A stretch of 64,000 nucleotides of DNA from an uncultured Pseudoxanthomonas sp. (lineage in GTDB: Bacteria; Pseudomonadota; Gammaproteobacteria; Xanthomonadales; Xanthomonadaceae): NCBI GenBank assembly GCA_937975725.1, contig CALJUL010000025.1:53234-117233 (forward strand). Reading direction: 5' to 3'. The notes under the pieces are model-generated. The model was not told the origin of the DNA and ran no database searches. It saw only the letters and a list, made by a program, of their open reading frames with translations. The position numbers and the translations under genes are program-made. This document shows positions 52,027-63,035 of the stretch, one piece after another; within the stretch, counting starts at the first letter, position 1; every line of letters starts with the position of its first letter.

Positions 52027-54069
52027 ATGCCCTTGCCCTCCGCCGCCGCGCCGAACGCCCACTACCCGCACCTGTTCGCCCCGCTGGACCTGGGCTTCGC
52101 CACGCTCCGCAACCGCGTGCTGATGGGCTCCATGCACACCGGGCTGGAGGACCGCGCGCGGGACTTCCCGCGGCTGGCGGCCTATTTCGCCGAACGCGCG
52201 GCCGGCGGCGCCGGGCTGCTCGTCACCGGCGGCTTCTCGCCCAACCTGGTGGGCTGGCTCAAGCCGTTCGGCGGCAAGCTGTCGTGGCCGTGGGAAGCGC
52301 GGCCGCACCGCTTCGTGACCCGGGCCGTGCACGAGCACGGGGCGAAGATCTGCGCCCAGTTGCTGCATGCCGGCCGCTACGGCTACCACCCGCTGACCGT
52401 GGCGCCGTCGAAGCTCAAGGCGCCGATCAACCCGTTCACCCCGCGCGCCCTGTCCGCGCGCGGCGTGGAGCGCCAGATCGGTGCCTACGCCAACGCGGCC
52501 CGGCTGGCGCGCGATGCCGGCTACGACGGCGTGGAGATCATGGGTTCGGAAGGCTACTTCATCAACGAATTCACCGCCCCGCGTACCAACCGGCGCAGCG
52601 ACGCCTGGGGCGGCACGCCGGAGAAGCGGATGCGCTTCGCGGTGGAGATCGTGCGCCGCGTGCGCGAGGCGGTCGGCCCGGACTTCATCCTCATCTACCG
52701 GCTGTCGCTGCTGGACCTGGTGGAGGACGGCAACCAGTGGGACGAGATCGTCATGCAGGCCAAGGCGGTGGAAGCCGCCGGCGCGACGATCATCAATTCC
52801 GGCATCGGCTGGCACGAGGCGCGCGTACCGACCATCGTCACCTCGGTGCCGCGCGCGGCCTTCGTGGACGTGACTGCCAAGCTCAAGCCGCACGTGCGGG
52901 TGCCGCTGGTCGCCACCAACCGCATCAACATGCCGGCCGTGGCCGAAGGCATCCTCGCCGCCGGCAAGGCCGACATGGTTTCGCTGGCGCGGCCGCTGCT
53001 GGCCGACCCGCAGTGGGTGGAGAAGGCGCGCGGCGGCCGTGCGCATGCCATCAACACCTGCATCGCCTGCAACCAGGCCTGCCTGGACCACGTGTTCGAG
53101 AACAGGCTGGCGAGTTGCCTAGTCAATCCGCGCGCCTGCCACGAAACCGACCTCGTCTATAAGAAGACGTTCGCGCCGAAGACCATCGCCGTGGTCGGCG
53201 CCGGTCCGGCCGGCCTGGCCTGCGCCACCGTGGCGGCCGAGCGCGGCCACCGGGTGACCCTGTTCGACGCCGCCGACGAGATCGGCGGGCAGTTCAACTA
53301 CGCCAAGAAGATCCCGGGCAAGGAGGAGTTCCACGAGACCCTTCGCTACTTCCGCCACCGGCTGGAGGAGACGCGGGTGGACGTGAGGCTGTCCACACCG
53401 GTGGCCGCCACCGACCTGACCGGCTTCGACGAAGTGGTGCTGGCGACCGGCATCACCCCGCGCCGGGTGGCCTTCCCGGGTGCGGACCATGTCAAGGTCA
53501 TCAGTTATGTGGACGTGCTGTCCGGCCGGGTGACCGTGGGCCGCCGCGCGGCGCTGATCGGCGCGGGCGGGATCGGCTTCGACGTGGCCGAATACCTGGT
53601 GCACGAAGGCGTCTCGCCCTCGCTGGACCCGGCCCGCTGGATGGCCGAATGGGGCGTGGACCCGGCCTTCGAGGCCCGCGGCAGCATGGCCAGGCCACAG
53701 CCGGAGCCGCCCGCGCGCGAGGTCTGGCTGCTCCAGCGCAGCTCCGGCAAGCCCGGCGCGCGGCTGGGCAAGACCAGCGGCTGGGTACACCGGGCCACGC
53801 TGAAGGCCAAGCAGGTGAAGATGCTCGGCGGCGTGGAGTACCTGGGCGTGGACGATGCCGGCATGCGCATCCGCGTGGACGGCCAGGAACAGGTGCTGCC
53901 CGTGGACCACGTGGTCGTCTGCGCCGGCCAGGAGCCGCGCCGCGACCTTCAACCCGGGCTGCTGGCCCTGGGCAAGGCCCCGCACCTGATCGGCGGTGCC
54001 GACGTGGCCGCCGAACTGGACGCCAAGCGCGCCATCGACCAGGGCAGCCGGCTGGCGGCGCGCCTGTAG
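52027..54069 (+). CDS. fadH: FadH-like NADPH-dependent 2,4-dienoyl-CoA reductase
   Basis: 680 residues, normal for the family. An N-terminal FMN-binding TIM barrel of the old-yellow-enzyme type (HAGRYGYHP, NEFTAPRTNRRSDAWGG) is followed by the iron-sulfur cysteines CIACNQACLDHVF and a later Cys (LASCLVNP), then an FAD/NADPH Rossmann domain (VVGAGPAGLACATVAAERG, LIGAGGIGFDVAEYLVHEG). It reduces 2,4-dienoyl-CoA during oxidation of unsaturated fatty acids. Start at MPLPSAAAP; a frame extension upstream is unlikely. No other beta-oxidation genes are adjacent. Confidence 0.95.
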   Translation: MPLPSAAAPNAHYPHLFAPLDLGFATLRNRVLMGSMHTGLEDRARDFPRLAAYFAERAAGGAGLLVTGGFSPNLVGWLKPFGGKLSWPWEARPHRFVTRAVHEHGAKICAQLLHAGRYGYHPLTVAPSKLKAPINPFTPRALSARGVERQIGAYANAARLARDAGYDGVEIMGSEGYFINEFTAPRTNRRSDAWGGTPEKRMRFAVEIVRRVREAVGPDFILIYRLSLLDLVEDGNQWDEIVMQAKAVEAAGATIINSGIGWHEARVPTIVTSVPRAAFVDVTAKLKPHVRVPLVATNRINMPAVAEGILAAGKADMVSLARPLLADPQWVEKARGGRAHAINTCIACNQACLDHVFENRLASCLVNPRACHETDLVYKKTFAPKTIAVVGAGPAGLACATVAAERGHRVTLFDAADEIGGQFNYAKKIPGKEEFHETLRYFRHRLEETRVDVRLSTPVAATDLTGFDEVVLATGITPRRVAFPGADHVKVISYVDVLSGRVTVGRRAALIGAGGIGFDVAEYLVHEGVSPSLDPARWMAEWGVDPAFEARGSMARPQPEPPAREVWLLQRSSGKPGARLGKTSGWVHRATLKAKQVKMLGGVEYLGVDDAGMRIRVDGQEQVLPVDHVVVCAGQEPRRDLQPGLLALGKAPHLIGGADVAAELDAKRAIDQGSRLAARL

Positions 54070-54504
54070 GGGGCGGGTTCGCGGATGCGCGCGGCGCGCC
54101 ATTGAGTAGGCCCAAGCGAGGGGCCTTGCCGCGAATATCTGCGGGCAGGGGCGCGGCTTCGGCCTGACCCCTGGGTGATTCCCAAGCCCCCCATTCCCCG
54201 CCCGACGGGGCTTCCCGGTGCGACGCGCTTCACATTTCCAGCCAGATCCGCCCCCCCGGCGTCAAGCCGTCCCGTTCAGCCCGAGTTGGGCCACCCCCGC
54301 CTACCTTGCGCGCACTTTCCGGTCCGCCGCCCACCAGTTCAGGCGGGCTGACCCGGCGCTCGCGGCCCTCTGCCCGACCTTGCCGGTCCCCGGGCAGCCC
54401 GTGTGAAGGCTGCCTCCCCATAACGCCCTGCCGCGTCATACCTGAGCCATTCCCTGCGTACCGGGAGAGGCAGGAGCGCGGGAAAGACGGAGCAAGGAGT
54501 TCCC
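54070..54504 (+). other. 435-bp gap without a recognisable gene
   Basis: GC-rich, no convincing frame, no REP element and no strong hairpin apart from a short GCCCGACGGGGC stem. Its last 12 bases provide AAGGAG for the next gene. I see nothing I can name. Confidence 0.5.
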
Positions 54505-54960
54505 ATGAAACTGGCCTGGATCCTCTGGCTGTCGCAGATGCTGCCGCAGCCGGCCGCCGATTCGCTCTGCCTCAGCACCACCGTGTACCTGGAAGCCCGC
54601 GACCAGACCCTGCGCGGCCAGCAGGCCGTCGCCGAGGTCGCCCTGCGCCGCCGCGACAGCGGCCTGTGGGGCGACTCGATGTGCCAAGTGGTCACCGCCC
54701 GCAAGCAGTTCGCCCCGGGCATCGTCGGCCCCGACACCCGCCTGAAGAACGCGGACGCCTGGGCCGCATCGGTCCGCGTGGCGCTGAACGCCGAGCGCAA
54801 CTGGGCGCTGCCGCCGGGCCAGCGCAAGGAAATCGTCCCGGGCGCCAGCCACTTCATGGCGCACCAGATCGCCAGCCCGAGCTGGCGCAACGCCTACCAC
54901 GTGGCCACCATCGGCGACCACACCTTCCTGCGCGTGCAGCAGCTCAAGCCGCGCTCCTGA
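54505..54960 (+). CDS. SleB-like cell wall hydrolase, small
   Basis: 151 residues. After a short hydrophobic start, CLSTTVYLEARDQTLRGQQA with the probable catalytic Glu, AVAEVALRRRDS, MCQVVTARKQFAPG and a late IGDHTFLR match the Hydrolase_2/SleB domain (lytic transglycosylase/amidase-like enzymes acting on peptidoglycan). Most of the protein is this domain. The hydrophobic N-terminus is a weak signal peptide, so export is uncertain. AAGGAG lies 6 bases upstream of the ATG. Stand-alone gene; no phage genes around it. Confidence 0.8.
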   Translation: MKLAWILWLSQMLPQPAADSLCLSTTVYLEARDQTLRGQQAVAEVALRRRDSGLWGDSMCQVVTARKQFAPGIVGPDTRLKNADAWAASVRVALNAERNWALPPGQRKEIVPGASHFMAHQIASPSWRNAYHVATIGDHTFLRVQQLKPRS

Positions 54961-55402
54961 AGCCGGGCCGGATCATCCGTCACCCGGGCGCTGCGACATA
55001 CCCCAGAGGCGCGCAGGCCAAAGCTGCCTGCATGTGCAGCAAGCCGGACTTTCTTGCTGAAACCGATCCGTGCCGTCCGCCATCCGGTCGCGTTGCACTG
55101 CGCCTGGATGCGTGCGGATGGAAAATTCCGGGCACGGCACTTGGTTCTCCTCTCCTATAGATAGATAACGTGCAAGAGAACGGGAGCCCGACCATCACGC
55201 GCCCGCTCGCCGGCCCATGCAACCGGGACATCCCGCCCGAAGCCGGCAATCCGAACCGCGGCATCCGCCGAAGCCTCGAGCCCGCATCCCGCCCCGACGG
55301 AAGCCACGGCCGCACAACGCTCCGTTGCACCACGCATCACGCCGGAAGCGCGCCAGGCCCGCGATAATCGCGGCCTTCCCTCTTTCCAGCCAGGAGCACC
55401 GC
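54961..55402 (+). other. 442-bp gap without a recognisable gene
   Basis: Contains a small AT-rich patch (CTATAGATAGATAA near 55156) and, near its end, a GATAAT hexamer about 40 bp before the GST start together with CAGGAG as ribosome binding site. No supported frame. Confidence 0.5.
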
Positions 55403-56014
55403 ATGAAGCTCTACACCAAGCCCGGCGCCTGTTCGACCGCCGACCACATCGCCCTGCAGTGGACCGGGCAGCCGTTCGAGGTGCAGGTGTTGACGGCGGC
55501 CGAGATGAAGGCGCCGGCCTACCTGGCGATCAATCCCACCGGCGCGGTGCCGGCCATCGTGGACGGCGATTTCGTGCTGACCCAGAACGCCGCCATCATG
55601 GGCTACATCGCCGACACGCACCCGCAGGCGAAGCTCGCCGGCGACGGTTCGCCGCGGCAGCGCGCGCAGGCCACGCGCTGGCTGTCCTTCGTCAACTCCG
55701 ACCTGCACCCGGCGTACCGGCCGCTGTTCGGACCGGCACTGTTCATCGGCGACGAAGCGCAGTACGACGCGATCAAGGACGCCGCCCGCAAGCGCCTGCG
55801 CGGCCTGTACGAATCCGCCGAGAAGCAGTTGGAAGGCCGCGACTGGCTGGCCGGCTTCCGCAGCTTCGCCGATCCTTACTTCTACATCACCCTGCGCTGG
55901 GCCGCGCCCACCGGCGTGGACCTGTCGGGCCTGCCCAACATCGCGGCGTTCAAGCAGCGCATGGAAGCCGACCCCGGCGTGCAGGCCGCACTGAAGGCCG
56001 AAGGCCTGGCCTGA
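55403..56014 (+). CDS. Glutathione S-transferase, beta class
   Basis: 203 residues. The N-terminal thioredoxin-like half has PGACSTADHIAL with Cys10, the catalytic residue of beta-class enzymes, and the cis-Pro region GAVPAIVDGDFVLTQNAAIM; the helical C-terminal half follows (LAGFRSFADPYFYITLRW). It conjugates or binds glutathione for detoxification. CAGGAG precedes the ATG. It converges with prpC, sharing a terminator. Confidence 0.95.
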   Translation: MKLYTKPGACSTADHIALQWTGQPFEVQVLTAAEMKAPAYLAINPTGAVPAIVDGDFVLTQNAAIMGYIADTHPQAKLAGDGSPRQRAQATRWLSFVNSDLHPAYRPLFGPALFIGDEAQYDAIKDAARKRLRGLYESAEKQLEGRDWLAGFRSFADPYFYITLRWAAPTGVDLSGLPNIAAFKQRMEADPGVQAALKAEGLA

Positions 56015-56073
56015 CGCATCGCCGGCCGTGCGGCCGGCGGCACAACGCGGCAGCGGGTCGAGGCCCGCAAGAA

Positions 56074-56105
56074 AACGGCCCTGCGGCGCGAGCCACAGGG
56101 CCGTT
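56074..56105. terminator. Bidirectional terminator between GST gene and prpC
   Basis: 10-bp stem AACGGCCCTG/CAGGGCCGTT with a 12-base loop and flanking A and T residues, between convergent stop codons. Confidence 0.8.
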
Positions 56106-56127
56106 CGCATGAACCGCTACCGCCGCG

Positions 56128-57282
56128 TCAGCGCTGGTCGAGCGGCACGAAGGCCAGGTCTTCCGGGCCGGTGTAGTTGGCGCTGGGGCGGATGATCTTG
56201 CCGTCAATGCGCTGCTCGATCACGTGCGCGCTCCAGCCGCTGGTGCGCGCGATCACGAACAATGGCGTGAACATCGCCGTCGGCACGCCCATCATGTGGT
56301 AGCTGACCGCGCTGAACCAGTCCAGGTTGGGGAACATCTTCTTGATGTCCCACATCACCGACTCCAGGCGCTCGGCGATGTCGTACATCTTCATGTTCGA
56401 CTGCTCGGCCGACAGTTCCTTCGCCACCTGCTTGATCACCTGGTTGCGCGGGTCGCCCACGGTGTAGACCGGGTGGCCGAAGCCGATCACGACTTCCTTG
56501 CGCTCCACCCGCGCCTTGATGTCGGCTTCCGCCTCGTCCGGCGTCTCGTAGCGCTTCTGCACCTCGAAGGCCACCTCGTTGGCACCGCCGTGCTTGGGCC
56601 CGCGCAGCGCGCCGATGCCGCCGGCGATGGCGCTGTGCATGTCGCTGCCGGTGCCGGCGATGACGCGGCAGGTGAAGGTGGAAGCGTTGAACTCGTGCTC
56701 CGCGTACAGGATCAGCGAGGTGTGCATGGCGCGCACCCACGAGTCGCGCGGCGTCTCGCCGTGCAGCAGGTGCAGGAAGTGGCCGCCGATGGAGTCGTCG
56801 TCGGTCTCCACGTCGATGCGCTTGCCGTTGTGGCTCCAGTGGTACCAGTACAGCAGCATGGAACCCAGCGAGGCCATCAGCTTGTCGGCGATGTCGCGCG
56901 CGCCGGGGTGGTTGTGGTCGTCCTTCTCCGGCGACACGCAGCCCAGCACCGATACGCCGGTGCGCATCACATCCATCGGGTGCGCCGACGGCGGCAGTTG
57001 CTCCAGCGCCGCCTTCACCGCCGCGGGGATGCCGCGCAGCGCCTTCAGCTTGGCCTTGTAGCCGGCCAGCTCGGCGCGGTTGGGCAGCTTGCCGTGCACC
57101 AGCAGGTGGGCGACTTCCTCGAACTCGCTGGTCGTGGCGATGTCCAGGATGTCGTAACCGCGGTAGTGCAGATCGTTGCCGGTGCGGCCGACCGTGCACA
57201 GCGCGGTGTTGCCGGCCGCGGTGCCGGACAGGGCGACGGATTTCTTCGGCTTGAAGCCGGTGGCCGGTGCGGTATCGCTCAT
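56128..57282 (-). CDS. prpC: 2-methylcitrate synthase
   Basis: 384 residues. It condenses propionyl-CoA with oxaloacetate, the entry reaction of the methylcitrate cycle. The citrate-synthase catalytic set is present: His in YAEHEFNAST, His in GPKHGGANE, Asp in NLDWFSAVSYHMMG; the sequence GNTALCTVGRTGNDLHYRGY is typical of PrpC rather than GltA. The start is 66 bp after the prpB stop codon on the same strand. No prpD, acnD or prpF follows, so methylcitrate dehydration must be encoded elsewhere. Confidence 0.96.
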   Translation of the reverse strand: MSDTAPATGFKPKKSVALSGTAAGNTALCTVGRTGNDLHYRGYDILDIATTSEFEEVAHLLVHGKLPNRAELAGYKAKLKALRGIPAAVKAALEQLPPSAHPMDVMRTGVSVLGCVSPEKDDHNHPGARDIADKLMASLGSMLLYWYHWSHNGKRIDVETDDDSIGGHFLHLLHGETPRDSWVRAMHTSLILYAEHEFNASTFTCRVIAGTGSDMHSAIAGGIGALRGPKHGGANEVAFEVQKRYETPDEAEADIKARVERKEVVIGFGHPVYTVGDPRNQVIKQVAKELSAEQSNMKMYDIAERLESVMWDIKKMFPNLDWFSAVSYHMMGVPTAMFTPLFVIARTSGWSAHVIEQRIDGKIIRPSANYTGPEDLAFVPLDQR

Positions 57283-57348
57283 GGTGTCCTCCCGTTGCGT
57301 GATGTGGGTGCGTGCGCCCGCGATGGCGCGCGCGGATGCCGTTGCGGG

Positions 57349-58251
57349 TCAGCCGCCCTGCTTCGAGAACAGCGCGTCCAGCTTGTCCTCGTAGGCGTGG
57401 TAGCCGAGGAAGTCGTACAGCTCGGCGCGGGTCTGCAGGGTGTCCACGATGTTCTTCTGCGTGCCCTCGCGGCGGACGGTCTCGTAGAAGTTCAGCGCGG
57501 CCTTGTTCATGGCGCGGTAGGCGCCGCAGCAGTACAGCGCGATGTCCACGCCGGCGCCGCGCAGGTCGTCGGTGGTGAAGAACGGGGTGGAGCCGAACTC
57601 GGTCAGGTTGGCCAGGATCGGCACCTTCACCGCGGCCTTGAAGCGGCGGTAGTCGTCCAGGGTCTTCATCGCCTCGGGAAAGATCATGTCGGCGCCGGCC
57701 TCGACGTAGGCCACGGCGCGCTCGATGGCCGCGTCGATGCCTTCCACTGCGGCGGCGTCGGTGCGCGCCATGACGACGAAGCCGGGATCGGTGCGCGCGT
57801 CCACGGCGGCCTTCACCCGGTCGATCATTTCCTCCTTCGGCACGACTTCCTTGCCGGGACGGTGGCCGCAGCGCTTCTGGCCCACCTGGTCCTCCATGTG
57901 CACCGCGGCCACGCCGACGCGCTCGAACGAGCGAATGGTACGGGCGATGTTGAACGCGCCGCCCCAGCCGGTGTCGATGTCCACCAGCAGTGGCAGCCCG
58001 GTGGCGTCGACGATGCGGCGTGCGTCGGTCAGCACGTCCTCCATGGTGCTGATGCCCAGGTCGGGCATGCCCAGCGAGTTGGCGGCCACGCCGCCACCGG
58101 ACAGGTACAGCGCCTTGTAGCCCACGCGCCTGGCCATCAGGCCGGCATAGGCGGTGATGGCGCCCATCACCTGCAACGGCGATTCGGCGGCAAGCACGGC
58201 GCGGAATCGGGCGCCCTGGGAAGCAGGGGTGGCAGCGGAAGGAAGGCTCAT
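57349..58251 (-). CDS. prpB: Methylisocitrate lyase
   Basis: 300 residues, isocitrate-lyase superfamily. It splits 2-methylisocitrate into pyruvate and succinate. KRCGHRPGKEVV contains the catalytic Cys of the KKCGH-type motif, with VDIDTGWGG and VHMEDQ as metal-binding elements. First gene of the prpBC pair; its promoter region is shared with a divergent HTH-citrate synthase gene and carries a cluster of TTGATC boxes. Confidence 0.96.
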   Translation of the reverse strand: MSLPSAATPASQGARFRAVLAAESPLQVMGAITAYAGLMARRVGYKALYLSGGGVAANSLGMPDLGISTMEDVLTDARRIVDATGLPLLVDIDTGWGGAFNIARTIRSFERVGVAAVHMEDQVGQKRCGHRPGKEVVPKEEMIDRVKAAVDARTDPGFVVMARTDAAAVEGIDAAIERAVAYVEAGADMIFPEAMKTLDDYRRFKAAVKVPILANLTEFGSTPFFTTDDLRGAGVDIALYCCGAYRAMNKAALNFYETVRREGTQKNIVDTLQTRAELYDFLGYHAYEDKLDALFSKQGG

Positions 58252-58361
58252 GCGTCGTGGCTCCTGTTTCGTCGGCCTGGCCGTGCCGGCCGCGGGGGCC
58301 GGGCGGCGGGGGCGCGGAGGGCGCCCCGTGTCGGGCCGACAATCTGGCACCATCCCCCAGG

Positions 58362-58388
58362 TTGATCAATCTTGATCGGATCAATCAA
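58362..58388. promoter_or_regulatory. TTGATC operator cluster upstream of prpB
   Basis: TTGATCAA (58362-58369), then the inverted repeat TTGATC-G-GATCAA (58372-58384), then TCAA again, all within 27 bp ending ten bases before the start of the divergent gene. It is an AT-rich island in GC-rich DNA. A symmetric array of this type is a strong candidate binding site for the divergent regulator-like protein. Confidence 0.65.
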
Positions 58389-58397
58389 TATTTCCGC

Positions 58398-59621
58398 ATG
58401 GCCTCTTCCACCGACCTGCTGTCCGCCCGCGAGACCTGCCGCCTGCTCGGCATCAGCCAGGCCACGCTGTACGCCTACGTCAGCCGCGGCCTGCTGGAAT
58501 CGCGGCCGGGCCGCGACCACCGCAGCCGCCTCTACCTGCGCCAGGACGTGGAGCGGCTGGCCCAGCGCAAACAGGCCGGCCGCGGCGCGGCGCGCGGCGC
58601 GGCACAGAGCCTGGACCGCGGCCTGCCGGTGCTGGAGACGCGCATCTCGCTGATCCGCCCGGACGGGCCGTACTACCGCGGCCGCTCGGCCATCGCGATG
58701 GCGCGCGAGGGCGCGACGCTGGAGGACGTGGCCCGACAACTGTGGGACTGCGGCGGCCACGATCCGTTCGCCGCGGCGGCCGCGTCGCCCTGGCCGGCCG
58801 CGGTCGCCGGCATCGCCCTGGACGCTTCGCTGCCGCCGCTGGAGCGCGCGATGGCGGCGATTCCGCTGCTGGCGCCGGGCGTGCGCCATTCGTTCAATTC
58901 CGCGCAACGGGTCCGCCACGGCATCGCCGCGGCGCTGCTACGCCACAACGCCGCGCTGCTGGTGGCGCGGCCGCCTTCCGACGGCCCGGTGCACCGCCTC
59001 CTGGCACAGGCATGGAAACCGGGCGACGACGGCTTCGCCGACCTCGTACGCGCCGCGCTGATCGTCAGCGCCGACCACGAACTGAACGTCTCCGCCTTCG
59101 CCGCGCGCGTGGTCGCCTCCACCGGTGCGCACCTGCACGCCACCGTGTGCAGCGGATTGGCCGCGCTGTCGGGACCGCGCCACGGCGGCGCCACCGCGCG
59201 CGCCTACGCGCTGATCGCGGACGCGCGCGAAGCCGCGTCGGTGCGCGACTTCGTCGCCGAGCGCTGGCAGCGCGGCGACGACCTGCCGGGCTTCGGCCAC
59301 GCGCTGTATCCGCACGGCGACCCGCGCGCGGCCGAACTGCTGGCGCGCGTGCGCACGCAGCACGCGGGCTCGGCCGGACTGCGCGCGCTGGAGGCCATCG
59401 TCGCCGCCACCGAGGACATCAGCGGCCTGCGCCCGAACATCGATTTCATGCTGGCGGCGATCTGCCACGCCAACGGCCTGCCCGCGCCGCCGGCGCTGGT
59501 GATGTTCGCCGCGGGCCGGCTGGCCGGCTGGCTGGCGCACGCGCTGGAGCAGCAGGCGCAGGGCCGGCTGATCCGCCCGCGCGCGCGCTATACCGGCGTC
59601 ATGCCGCCGGCTTCGGAGTGA
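58398..59621 (+). CDS. Helix-turn-helix/citrate synthase fusion, probable prp regulator
   Basis: 407 residues. An N-terminal MerR/HTH_17-like DNA-binding domain (LLSARETCRLLGISQATLYA, DHRSRLYLRQDVERLAQRK; about 7-57) is joined to a complete citrate-synthase domain. The catalytic set is retained: His227 (SADHELNVSAFAAR), His262 (GPRHGGATA), Asp349 (PNIDFMLAAICH), and GFGHALYPHGDPR. Divergent from prpB with 146 bp between starts holding the TTGATC cluster. I infer a repressor or activator that reads propionyl-CoA, oxaloacetate or methylcitrate through its synthase domain; the usual sigma-54 activator PrpR is absent. Confidence 0.85.
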   Translation: MASSTDLLSARETCRLLGISQATLYAYVSRGLLESRPGRDHRSRLYLRQDVERLAQRKQAGRGAARGAAQSLDRGLPVLETRISLIRPDGPYYRGRSAIAMAREGATLEDVARQLWDCGGHDPFAAAAASPWPAAVAGIALDASLPPLERAMAAIPLLAPGVRHSFNSAQRVRHGIAAALLRHNAALLVARPPSDGPVHRLLAQAWKPGDDGFADLVRAALIVSADHELNVSAFAARVVASTGAHLHATVCSGLAALSGPRHGGATARAYALIADAREAASVRDFVAERWQRGDDLPGFGHALYPHGDPRAAELLARVRTQHAGSAGLRALEAIVAATEDISGLRPNIDFMLAAICHANGLPAPPALVMFAAGRLAGWLAHALEQQAQGRLIRPRARYTGVMPPASE

Positions 59622-59707
59622 CATGACGGAATCGCGGCCCGCACCGGTTTGACATCGCCCGCGCATGCAGTGACCCTTCACGGGTCCGCTTCCACCCATC
59701 GCCCGTG

Positions 59708-61126
59708 ATGCGCCCTGCCCTCGTCCTGTCCCTGCTGCTGACGATGATGACGCCTACCACCATCGCCCGTAACGCCTCCGACAACCCCGCGCCGGCCGAT
59801 GCCGCACCCGCGGCACCGGCACCGGCGGCGACGCCCGTGCCGCCGCCGCCCGCTTGGCTGCCGGCGCTCGACGCGCTCTACGACACCGGGCTGCGCGCGC
59901 CGGGGCTGGAAGACCGCAGCTTCAGCGCGGAGCAGTGGTGGTCGGTGGCCATGCCCTTGCTGGACCGCAAGCGCGGGTTCCAGGTGGAAGAGATCGGCCG
60001 CAGCGTGGAGGACCGCCCGCTGCGCCACGTGCGCTGGGGCAAGGGCAGGACGCAGGTGCTGCTGTGGTCGCAGATGCACGGCGACGAGAGCACGGCCACG
60101 ATGGTGCTGGCGGACCTGTTCCGCTTCCTCGGCGAACACCCCGACGATCCGCGGGTGAAGCAACTGCGCGCCAACACCACCCTGCACTTCCTGCCCCTGC
60201 TCAATCCCGACGGCGCCGCGCGCTTCCAGCGCCGCAACGCACAAGGCATCGACATCAACCGTGACGCGCGCATGCTGGCCACGCCCGAGGGGCGCACGCT
60301 GAAGGCGCTGCACGACCGGGTGAAGCCGACCTACGGCTTCAACCTGCACGACCAGCGCGTGGGCTACCGCGCCGGCGATTCCGAGCGCGGCACCGCCATC
60401 GCGCTGCTGTCGCCGCCGTACAACCATGCCGCCGACGTCAACGACGTGCGCACGCGCGCCATCGAAGTGGCCGGCGTGATCCGCACCGCGCTGGAACCCT
60501 ACCTGGCCGGCCACATCGCGCGCTGGGACGAGACCTTCGACCCGCGCGCCTTCGGCGACCTCACCACGCAATGGGGCACCAGCACCGTGCTGATCGAGGC
60601 CGGCGGCATCGACGGCGACGTGCAGAAGCAGCGCCTGCGCAAGCTGTATTTCCTCGGCCTGGTGGCGGCGCTGGACAGCATCGCAACCGGCCGCCACGCC
60701 GGCGTGCCGCACGGCCTGTACCGCGAACTGCCCGAGAACGGCGACGTGTGGCCGGACCTGCTGGTGCGCGGCGGCACGCTGGCGGTGCCGGGGCGGCCGC
60801 CGGCACGCGCCGACCTGCTGGTCAACTTCCGCGATCCGCTGGCAGAGACCGGCGGCGCCATCACCGACGTCGGCGACCTGGCGCATGCGAAGGCGCGCCG
60901 CAGCATCGATGCGCGCGGCCTGTTCATCGTGCCGCTGACGGGACGGACGGGCGAGCGCGCCGTCACCGATGCCGACGACGATGCAGAGGAAAAGCCGCGC
61001 GCGCCGCTGCCGTTGACGCCCGGCGCCAGTGCGCGCTTCGCGCTGAGCCGCGATCCGCAGGGCCGCGAGGTGGTGTGGACCCTGGACGGCAGCGTGGACC
61101 CGCAGGCACCCGCGCCGCCGCGCTGA
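59708..61126 (+). CDS. M14-family zinc carboxypeptidase, exported
   Basis: 472 residues. Signal peptide (1-20) and a Pro/Ala linker precede an M14 peptidase domain: zinc ligands His124 and Glu127 in SQMHGDESTATM, INRDAR with the substrate-binding Arg, a third zinc His in FNLHDQRVGYRAG, and the catalytic Glu in VLIEAGG. A less conserved C-terminal 130 residues follow. Probably a periplasmic carboxypeptidase; substrate unknown. ATG chosen over the GTG just before it. Converges with prpE, 7 bp apart. Confidence 0.9.
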   Translation: MRPALVLSLLLTMMTPTTIARNASDNPAPADAAPAAPAPAATPVPPPPAWLPALDALYDTGLRAPGLEDRSFSAEQWWSVAMPLLDRKRGFQVEEIGRSVEDRPLRHVRWGKGRTQVLLWSQMHGDESTATMVLADLFRFLGEHPDDPRVKQLRANTTLHFLPLLNPDGAARFQRRNAQGIDINRDARMLATPEGRTLKALHDRVKPTYGFNLHDQRVGYRAGDSERGTAIALLSPPYNHAADVNDVRTRAIEVAGVIRTALEPYLAGHIARWDETFDPRAFGDLTTQWGTSTVLIEAGGIDGDVQKQRLRKLYFLGLVAALDSIATGRHAGVPHGLYRELPENGDVWPDLLVRGGTLAVPGRPPARADLLVNFRDPLAETGGAITDVGDLAHAKARRSIDARGLFIVPLTGRTGERAVTDADDDAEEKPRAPLPLTPGASARFALSRDPQGREVVWTLDGSVDPQAPAPPR

Positions 61127-61133
61127 GTTTCTT

Positions 61134-63035
<1,902 letters not shown>

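Noticed and set aside
54070..54504. Possible riboswitch upstream of the SleB-like gene
   Set aside because: No recognisable aptamer core or conserved pairing; only a short GC stem could be found.
58398..59621. Calling the HTH fusion a plain citrate synthase (gltA)
   Set aside because: The N-terminal DNA-binding domain and divergent placement from prpB make a housekeeping role unlikely.
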